Notes under the pieces: generated by a model
What the model saw: only the letters and a program-made list of their open reading frames with translations
The model's database searches: none
Told to the model about the DNA's origin: nothing
In this document: piece by piece, positions 55,572-64,000 of the stretch
Layout: the number at the start of each line of letters is the position of its first letter
How positions within the stretch are numbered: position 1 is the first letter of the stretch
Position numbers and translations under genes: made by a program
Origin: Silene latifolia
Lineage: Eukaryota > Streptophyta > Magnoliopsida > Caryophyllales > Caryophyllaceae
Assembly (NCBI RefSeq): GCF_048544455.1
Contig: NC_133538.1
Coordinates: forward strand, 456,767,311-456,831,310
Direction: 5' to 3'
DNA: 64,000 bases

Positions 55572-57709
55572 TGATACGTGCATATTGTATTATCTTTTTA
55601 GCCTATTTTAGCACGTATTTCCATGCATTTTTGTACTGATTATATAGTATTATGCCCCAAATTGGCTACTTTGGTTTGTTTTGTCCGTTTTGTAGAAACG
55701 AACGCGAAAGTAGTGGAATCGTACCATTTTTCGTCCTTTTTGCATGCCTTTAGAGGAGACGGGATTTTCCAGAGTGAGATACTGCATTGGAATGCGTGAA
55801 GGCATGGTTTACAAGGCAGTCGGTGACGATTTTAGGCTGATTTGAAGGAAGAAGACTCGATCGAGTGGTTTTATTACTCGATCGAGTGGTTTTTATGGCC
55901 TTAGTTGATCGATCGAGCAGTTATTTACTCGATCAAGAGGTGCTGAAAAGAGAGGTTACTCGATCGAGTAACTAATCTACTCGATCGAGTAGATTTTCTG
56001 GTGTTTTACTCGATCGAGTGGATTTTTTCTACTCGATCGAGTGGTTTCTGCTAGCGTGGGATTTAATTAGCCCGTAAGCTTGTTTTAGCTTTTGGACTTA
56101 GTTTATTTTCTATTTAAGCATTACGTTACTAGGTCATTAGGATCATCTATTCTATTATCATCGATACTTTATTTCAGTTTTTCATCTATCATTTTCATCC
56201 TTCACTGTAACTTTGCTTTCGGGATTATTTCGCTTGGATTTTGTCGTTCTTTACGCCGGATTCGCATGATTGTAATCTCTTTCTCCTTTCTTAATAATAA
56301 TCGCTCTATTGTTTACTTTAATTCTTTGTTTTACTTGATTTAATTTCTGCCCTAATTCACTTTTATGCAATTTAATTATCATTCTAATATGTTGAATGCT
56401 GGTCATTTATCTGCTGTTAGTTTTGATAATATTAATTGCGATATGAGTAGCTAAATCTATTTCATGTTGGTATTAGGGGATCTACGGTAGAAATGTGACG
56501 ATGTAGTAAATAGGTTAGATGAATTAATTGTGAGATTCTGTCACCATAGCAATTTAACTGTATTTTTACCGACTTAGTTGAGTGCACGCTTCTGAGTCAC
56601 CCTTTAATCTGCCTAAATTTAATCCTGGATCGGAAGATTGGACTAAATAGGCCTGCTATGAACAGTAGACTACTCTGACGAGGACGGAAGTTAAGTTAGT
56701 GGAAGTTTAGGGTAGAAAGTGGACCGGAAGGACCTTTCCATATCTGTCTCGCATTAATTTGTCTAAGTTGTTTACAGTTGAGTCACTGGACTACCGTAGT
56801 GAACCGAATCCCAACATGAAATAGATTTAGCTACTCATATCGCTATTAATATTATCAAAACTAACAGCAGATAAATTACCAGCATTCAACATATTAGAAC
56901 GATAATTAAATTGCATAAAAGTGAATTAGGGCAGAAATTAAATGAAGTAAAACAAAGAATTAAAGTAAACAATAGAGCGATTATTATTAAGAAAGGAGAA
57001 AGAGATTACAATCGTGCGAATCCGGCGTAAAGAACGACAAAATCCAAGCGAAATAATCCCGAAAGCAAAGTTACAGTGAAGGGTGAAAATGATAGATGAA
57101 AAACTGAAATAAAGTGTCGATGATAATAGAATAGATGATCCTAATGACCTAGTAACGTAATGCTTAAATATAAAATAAACTAAGTCCAAAAGCTCAAACA
57201 AGCTTACGGGCTAATTAAAGCCCACGCTAGCAGAAACCACTCGATCGAGTAGAATTAATCCACTCGATCGAGTAAAACACAAGAAAATCTACTCGATCGA
57301 GTAGATTAGTTACTCGATCGAGTAACCTCTCTTTTCAGCACCTCTTGATCGAGTAAATAACTGCTCGATCAATCAACTAAGGCCATAAAAACAACTCGAT
57401 CGAGTAATAAAACCACTCGATCGATTCTTCTTCCTTCAAATCATCCTAAACTCGTCACCGACTGCCTCGTAAACCGTGCCTTCACGCATTCCAATGCAGT
57501 GTCTCACTCTGGACAATCCCGTCTCCTCTAAATGCATGCAAAAAGGACGAAAAATGGTACGATTCCACTACTTTCGCGTTCGTTTCTACAAAACGGACAA
57601 AACAAACCAAAGTAGCCAATTCGGGGCATAATACTATATAAATATTACAAAAATGCATGGAAATACGTGCTAAAATAGGCTAAAAAGACTATAGAATATG
57701 CACGTATCA
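55572..57709. repeat. Two head-to-head LTR 5' parts forming a large palindrome
   Basis: The LTR start at 55572 (+) and that at 57709 (-) are each about 900-950 bp of closely similar sequence, including two sets of ACTCGATCGAGT motifs (55853-56047 and 57234-57428). They meet around 56520-56770 with a single-copy spacer. Confidence 0.9.
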
Positions 57710-57714
57710 ATAAG

Positions 57715-59180
57715 CTAGTCTTTCAACTTCTGATCACTACAAAGCTATTACATTCCCTCCTTGGTGGGGTCATATTATGCCTACCGACGAAGAAGGGATT
57801 CATTGGAGTTTGACCTATAAAGACTATTCTCAATTTTTGTTTATACGAGGAAGATCCCATCAACTTAGTTTTAATTCATTTTAAGTGAACGAAAAACTAG
57901 CATTGCGTGAATGAATTAATTTAGGTGATGGCTTATAAAAACGTGTGATATTTGTATATCATAGAAAACTAACGCGTCACCTCTATATGAGTCAGTTTTC
58001 ATGCAAATATTAGGTGGTTTGGTTTTAGGCGGAATATGATGCAAACTATCGTTACGATGAAAAACATAAAAAAATGCAAAACGTAAATAAAAGTCCTAGT
58101 GTGGCCTATCCTAGTAAAAAGAACATAATACAACTTTGGAATCCACCGTTGGACCCGAGAAGCTTGTCTTGATGTTCCATCTTCGTCCATGCAGCGGGAG
58201 TGAGCATCCGATCTCCATCTTTGGTCTTCTCAAAATTACAATTTAAAATTTACAAAATATAAACCTATTTACATTCTAAATTAAAACTGTAATTACAAGG
58301 AAAAATCAAAACGGAGATGCGAGATCTCAAAATACAACCAAGACCGTGTTCCATCATTACGGTAACACGTTCTACTAAGGCCACACTAAGTTACAACTGT
58401 TTGTAAAATTAAATACGTAATAATAAAAAAAAAATATTCATGGCATTCAAAAGTAACGATAAATAAAAGATGCATCAACTAAAACAAAATTTATTCTTGA
58501 CATAATTCCGTAATTATGTTAAATTTATCCAAACCACCTTTTAACGATTAAAATTATGTGACAAAACCGCTTCTATCAACTTAATTTTAATTCATGATAA
58601 TCCGTTACTTTAAATTGCTTTAAAATAACTAAATGGTACGTGAGTGAACCGTTTCACTATCAAGCGAGTGTACAACATCCGTATAATGTACATGTTATGG
58701 CCAAAAGAGAAAAATTTCGAACTAAAAAAAATTCAGCTCGGCCAAAAGAAGGAAAAAAAAAACACGGAAATTTTTGTTTTTTTTTTTTTTTTTTATTTTC
58801 CAGCGGTTTTTTCCGAGAGCAAAGAGAGCAAAAAAAAAATATTTTCAGCGGCTCAATTTTCAGCGCGGCATCCAAGAACAACAATTGAACAAAAAACCAA
58901 TTGCAATTTTGATATAATCCGTATTAAATTAAAACTCCAATTGATAATACTTTAACATATTGCTATGATTATCGTTTAAAATAACAATATGCGAAGAACA
59001 AATCGAAAAACAAAACAGATCAGCCGTGTATATACATATCACGGTTTTCAATGCACGAGAAAAAAAAATAGAAAACAGCCGTGTAAAAAGTTTTCGGCCG
59101 CACGGTTTTCTATGCAAAAAAAAAAAATTATCGATTCAATTCGTTTAATGAAAATCACAATGAAAAATTTACGTGCCCTC
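57715..59180. other. Unassigned sequence, partly copia leader
   Basis: The left part continues the target of the Athila-like insertion. The right part lies downstream (on -) of a copia primer-binding site and is probably that element's leader, with poly-A/T runs at 58730-58850. I see no gag or pol domain. Confidence 0.5.
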
Positions 59181-59194
59181 GCTCTGATACCACT
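59181..59194 (-). promoter_or_regulatory. Primer-binding site of the second copia element
   Basis: On the - strand AGTGGTATCAGAGC immediately after the LTR end, the initiator-Met type. Confidence 0.88.
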
Positions 59195-60174
59195 TATAGG
59201 GAAATATCCGTAAAATTCCCTTAAATTTTAGGACTATAACGTAACTTTAACATGTGATTAATGGTCATAAACGAAAACAAGGGAAAAACGATAAAGAACA
59301 AGAATCAACCTCGGGTCCTTTTGCAATTCGGCCTAATGAACAGAAATCAATATAGACTTCCTCCTAATCGTTGCACCCAAGATCGTCTGAGACTATGCCC
59401 CTCGTGCTAGAAATTACTCTCTAATTGCCTTGCAATATTGAGAGAGTTTTTGTGAGTTTTCGATGTGAGATCTAGGTTTCAGAGAGAATGCCTCCAAAAA
59501 CCTAATTTTTGTGCAAATGAAATGAATTAGGTCAAAAGGAGAGAAGCCCTCTCCTTTTGTCTTACTCGGCCAAACCGTGTATTAGGGAGAGAGTGGGCTT
59601 TCCACTTTCTCCTTATTTTAACTCGTGGTCCGACTCATTTTTGCTAAATGTATATGACGGTTTTTAAATTATAAATCGTCATCCGTTATCGGTTATTAAA
59701 ATATCAACTAGTAACATGACTAAGTCGATATATTAATACTTGTCCGACAATGATAATATAGTATAATTAATTAAATTCAATATACATTAATTAAATATAA
59801 TCATTTATATTCAATTTATGAATTAACCGCTTAATTCACTTTAGCCAGTATTATTTAATCCGTATTAAATAATTATCTCAACATCGCGTTTGACTAATTA
59901 TTAGTCAATAACTCCGACTAACTGCTTAGTCAAATTAGGCATCAACATGACTGTATTTTCATACCGTCACATCTCTCAAACGTATCCTATAGGTGTGACT
60001 TTTAGGGACCAGTTGATCACCGCCATCAGTATAACAATAACGTCAAACTTATCTAGCAAGCCAACCGTTATTGATAAACGTGGACCAACTGATAATAATA
60101 CAAAAGTATACCCTTTAATCCTTTTAGAGATTTATATGTCATTGCACTAACTGTAGAGGACACCAGCCCCAACA
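59195..60174 (-). mobile_element. Copia LTR (980 bp), related to the 38058 element
   Basis: On the - strand it begins TGTTGGGGCTGGTGTCCTC and shares with the first copia LTR TTGACGTTATTGT, GGCGGTGATCAACT and CACACCTATAGGA in the same order, but is clearly diverged. It is followed by a primer-binding site. Only one LTR is visible, and the internal coding part is missing or lies in degraded form. It interrupts an Athila-like protease at its right border. Confidence 0.85.
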
Positions 60175-61019
60175 GGGACGGCCCTAGTTCAGAATAAGTT
60201 ACCTCCCAAACATTCAGACCTGGGTATTTTTTCGATTCCGTGTCACACCCACTTGATTGATAACGCGTTATGCGATATTGGCGCTAGCGTGAGTGTCTTA
60301 CCGTTGTATCTGGCTAAGTGACTTGGTTTGACAAAGTTTAATTGCACAAACATGACTGTTCAAATGGCCGACCGTAGCATATCACGGCCACTAGGTGTAA
60401 TAGAAGACATACCTGTTAAGATCGGGAGGTTCTTTAATCCCGTTGACTTTGTTGTACTTGACATCCCCGAAGATGCCCATACCCCTATTATTTTAGGGAG
60501 ACCATTTTTGTTTACTGCCCGTGCAGTAATAGACGTCGGAGGAAAGACATTGACCTTTCAGGTTAGGGACGAGGAATTGATATTCCGTCAGTCTAAGTTC
60601 CGGAGGGCTCCCATGCAAGCTCAGCCTTGCAATGCCCTCTCTTCTATTGACCCTATTATTGACACTCCAAATGAAAATTTGGAGCATTGTGCTGCTATTG
60701 TGACCCCTCCGCCTCAGGTTCAGAGCAAAAACGAGGAAAGTTCATCTGTTTTCCTTGCTGCGGTATAGATGAAAATAATGCATGAGCTGTCAAGGGGTGT
60801 TGTGCAATTAATGTCAGTCAAGGTGGGAGTGACAGTGTTAAAGCCGGTGAGAAAGGAGCAAGGGTGAGAAAAGTTCGCGCATATGTGGATGCCAACTATT
60901 CTCCTCCTAACGATTCAAGTTCAAGCTCATGGAAGCTGATCAAGACAATCAATGTTGCTGAGATGACGTTCTCCAGTCAGGAGCCCTCCAAGGGGCTACT
61001 GAATTGCCTTGGGAAGTGA
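60175..61019 (+). pseudogene. Athila-like protease region, second copy
   Basis: From the copia border: ALVQNKLPPK in shifted form, NALCDIGASVSVLPL (catalytic Asp kept here), TGA at 60319-60321, then an open stretch 60328-60768 with GVIEDIPVKIGRFF and IILGRPFLFTARAVIDVGG, then a stop and a damaged tail to TGA at 61017-61019. The gag part is absent on the left because of the copia junction. Confidence 0.87.
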
Positions 61020-62260
61020 GCGGGGAAATGCCCCGTGTGCCAATTTGTAAAAACAATTTTTAAATTTTCCGTTGAATTTCTTTTATTTCTTTTAATTAGG
61101 ACAATTAGAACTTAGACAATTTTTAGCGTAATAGACTGTTACTTTGCGTATTTGGTATTTTGGGATACTTTTGCGAGTGTTACTATGCAGGTTTGGGGAA
61201 TTTTACGCAAATTCAAAGGAAGAATGACGAATTCAAGAGCTTACACGAGGAAAAGTTCTCGATCCAGTACTTTTTGTACTCAATCGAGTGAAATGTGGTC
61301 GATCGAGTGATTCCATTTTAGTCGATCGAGTAAAGCGGAAATGGGGAGTTCTCGATCGAGTAAATTTCTTCTCGATCGAGTAGATGGATCCATAAAGTCC
61401 TCGATCGATCAGTTCTAAACCACTCGATCGAGTGAAATGGGAAAGACACGTAGGGAGTCTTCTTTAACTCCTTTCTTTTCCTTTGTTATTTCATTTAACC
61501 CCCATTTTTTTCGACAACCCTTCCCTTTTGCCCTTTTGAAAAACCCCAAAATCCTCCATATATCTTGCCCTTTTGCCAAATCCGTCACCTACATTGTGCT
61601 TATTGTTGATTAATCGTCATTTGCCCTCTGTTTTCCCTTTGATTTACGCTCATTTACACGGTCTATTGAGGGAATTAGGGTTCTGCGGTTTTCAATCAAA
61701 AAATCGCCTATTTTGCTTATTTCTTGTCGATTAATTATTCTTTGTGGGTTCTATATCATCAAGTAAGTGATCCTTACTCTTCTTTATCCATTAATCTCTT
61801 TAATTTTTGCTTCTTGTGAGGATAATCAAGGATTAGGGTTTCGATTTTCTGTTTGGGTCGATGTTTTCGACTATAATTTCGATTTAATGCTTAATTTGTC
61901 TTGCTTGATGATCAATTCCCATTCCTCATTGATTTTTACATGTTTAAATTTGAATTTTGCGCGACATTTGCGTTTAGGGGTTTTTACAGTCGAAACTTTC
62001 GACTGAAAATTGGTCTGTGCTGCTGCATTAAGCTTAATTCGCCTCTATTGATGCTTAATTTGTCGCCATTGATACCTTCTACCCTTCCCCTATCGTTGTT
62101 TACTTGCTGTATTCGAATTTTTGAGTAAATAGTTGGGAATCTATGTGCTGAAGGTCGAATTTTTCGTCTGGTTAGGAGAATTTTCATACCGTTTTCATGC
62201 TGATTTTCATGCTGTTTAGCTGCTATTTTCTTATCAATTCCCCTGCCCTATTTATTCAGG
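61020..62260 (+). other. Spacer of second Athila-like copy with palindromes
   Basis: Same position and content as 48961-50182 (inverted): ACTCGATCGAGT-like motifs at 61258-61440, AT-rich non-coding sequence after them, and no reverse transcriptase or integrase. Confidence 0.78.
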
Positions 62261-64000
62261 ATGGAATCTAGCTTTGATGCCTTCGTCGAGCTCTTCTGCC
62301 AGTCCGTCTTTGTCTCTTTCTGAGATGGTAGTCCCTGTTGTTACTACCGTCTCCGCACCGACCAGCACTTCTGTGTTCTTAGTCTCTCGCCGTGCAGTTT
62401 TACACTGCTAGCACCGTTGCTAGCCCTGTTTATTTGCCACTTGATGTGACCACCACCACCAGCTGCTAGCACTGCTAGTCTTTTTCCTCGGTGGTGGTCA
62501 CAGCGACCATAGCCTCTACTTGATCCACGGTGAGCACACACGTGGCGGACTCACCACGATTCTGTTTGCACCGGGCGGCTAATTCCTCGCACACGATCCT
62601 TTGCACGGGCTTCTACTTCGGGTTCTAGAGGCCGGAGCCGAGGGCGTGGACGTGCTCGTCCTACACCAGCTCCTGCCACTTCTACTTCTGCTGCTTCTGG
62701 TGGCACGGTTACCATCCGAGGGGACAACTCCCTCGACTCCCACCCTGAGTACCCACAGGTAATTTTCATTAACGGTGTACATCGTAAGAGGTTTTATAAC
62801 CTCGTTGGCTGTGAGTTTTTACCTACCCGGTTCTTAGATAAATCGGCACTTGAGACTCGGCTTCTACGAGTCAGTTTGTTAGCTTTTACGGGGCACGGGG
62901 ATGGCCGGACTCATTACTATGAGTGGCCACACCTTTCTGAAGCTGAGTCTTAAGTTCCTCAGCTCCTTCACCTTCTCCTCCGGGGCACACGTCGCTGCCT
63001 CCACTAGTCCTTCTGTGTCTTTCCGGTTGTTCAACCAGACTTTTTCGATGACTTTGGAGGAGTTTGGTAGCAGACTTGGCCTTTCCTCTACGGGCGACAC
63101 TGCCGCCCCTAGGAGGGTCATTCGTCAGCTTTGGCGGATCTTGGCCCAGACCACCTTTCCCGAGCGAAAGCTCGCACAGGTCCACCTTCCCCCTGCCCGT
63201 TACTTTCTTAGACTGATGGGGAGCACTATTTTTGGCCGAAAGGAGCCAAACAACATCAACAACAACGAGCTCTCCATCTTAAGCGATTACCTGAACATTG
63301 ACTGCGAGGGTCCCATTACCCTCAACATCGCCTATCTGACCGCCCAGTACTTCCAGGCCCAGGGGGAGAAGGTCACGGGATCTATTGCCTGCGGTGGCAT
63401 GGCCACCATTCTTGCCCGTTCCCTTTTCCCTATCTGACCTCGTGACTTACGGTACCTCCCGGGAGAGAGGTATTTGAGCCTGGCTGCCATGCACTCTCAG
63501 CATTGGCTCACCACAGACTTCCAGACATGGAAGATAGACGGTTCAGTGTCTGTGGACTTACCTTGCACCACTCTTCCCCGTCTAGCCCCTTTTCCTAATG
63601 TTGCACGGGGCGCCCGACTGCCACCTCTACCTGACTACCACCTTTCACTCCGACCCCCTACTACTTTACCCTCCACTAAGAAGTGGCATAGACTTGAGAC
63701 TGGAGAGGGGTCCACACCTTCTGGGAGCGGCCAACCTTCCACGGCCACTCCTACACCTACCCCGATCCCTATCTCCAATCCTACTCCCGCACCCGCCGAC
63801 CAGACACAGACACAGCCGGTCCTACCGGCTAATTTTGTACCTCCACCACCCTTTGAGGCGTCCTCGGTCATGGACCAAGGGCGTCGTGACGGTTAGTTGA
63901 GATTGCAGAGAGACAGGCTCGTATGGAGCGGGACTTAGCTTTGACTTTGTTCCCTCTATACGAGTACCACTTGAGTCGACATCGTCCGATCCCATAGGGT
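62261..64000 (+). pseudogene. ATHILA ORF-1-like protein, second copy, runs off window
   Basis: Starts near 62261 (MESSFDAFVELF), is heavily frameshifted in the low-complexity part, then VIFINGVHRKRFYNLVGCEF, LPTRFLDKSAL, MAGLITMSGHTFLKLSL and EEFGSRLGL, with a TGA near 63437 and TAG near 63894. The Pro/Thr-rich linker and MDQGRRDG are contiguous here, unlike the first copy. The 3' LTR lies beyond the window. Confidence 0.82.

Larger units (their letters stand above)
47306..57709 (-). mobile_element. Non-autonomous Athila-like (Ty3/gypsy) element with internal inversion
   Basis: LTR termini face the flanks: TGATATGTCTGTCG at 47306 (LTR end, inverted) and TGATACGTGCATATTC at 57709 (LTR start, inverted), with target duplication ATAAG at 47301-47305 and 57710-57714. 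The - strand holds the primer-binding site, gag, protease and ATHILA ORF-1 start. The segment from 53483 to about 56760 is turned round and holds the ORF-1 end, 3' UTR, purine tract and LTR start. Reverse transcriptase, RNase H and integrase are absent. Confidence 0.85.

Noticed and set aside
57715..59180. Possible host gene between the two LTR elements
   Set aside because: Short frames only, no domain or splice pattern; more likely transposon leader and target sequence.

Overview
The window is nuclear DNA of a flowering plant. It has AT-rich introns with GT/AG borders, one ordinary plant gene, and a dense load of plant transposons: a Helitron, MULEs, PIF/Harbinger-like MITEs, a LINE, SINEs, Ty1/copia and Athila-like Ty3/gypsy elements. 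A eudicot is likely. The recurrent palindrome ACTCGATCGAGT in several LTR elements reminds me of Caryophyllales repeats, but that is only an impression.

Region 1 (1-14,900) holds the 3' ten exons of a plant O-fucosyltransferase-family gene on the + strand. I joined them in one frame from 1301 to the stop at 14,635; the N-terminal membrane anchor should lie upstream of the window. Its 6.9-kb second intron has collected a MULE with a 9-bp target duplication, a foldback element split by a complete Helitron, an inverted pair of MULE transposase fragments, and a TIR element carrying a LINE reverse-transcriptase scrap. A SINE with a perfect 17-bp target duplication sits just behind a splice donor.

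Region 2 (15,270-17,420) is a LINE 3' end on the - strand, interrupted by a miniature LTR retrotransposon (TRIM) with a CATTG target duplication.

Region 3 (17,419-about 37,000) is the most unusual part. Five complete element units, and the left end of a sixth, follow one another, and every junction is a (TA)n tract. The largest (21,523-32,365) is a two-gene MULE. It has a FAR1/MURA-type transposase on the - strand and, convergent with it, a ULP1-like (peptidase C48) gene on the + strand. That gene holds two tandem copies of the protease region: the first keeps His-Asp-Cys, and the second has Ser where the catalytic Cys aligns. Both genes carry a few disabling lesions. The neighbours are non-autonomous units with related terminal modules; one carries a captured AP-3 delta-adaptin fragment and another holds a solo LTR.

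Region 4 (38,058-46,821) is a full-length but defective Ty1/copia element (TATGT target duplication). Region 5 (47,306-57,709) is a non-autonomous Athila-like element (ATAAG target duplication) that has gag, protease and ATHILA ORF-1 but no reverse transcriptase or integrase, and whose interior is partly inverted. Region 6 (59,181-64,000) is a second copia LTR followed by a second Athila-like copy with the same protease-spacer-ORF-1 order. Apart from the O-fucosyltransferase I find no host protein gene. Exons were delimited by eye, so frameshifts at homopolymers could be assembly errors.
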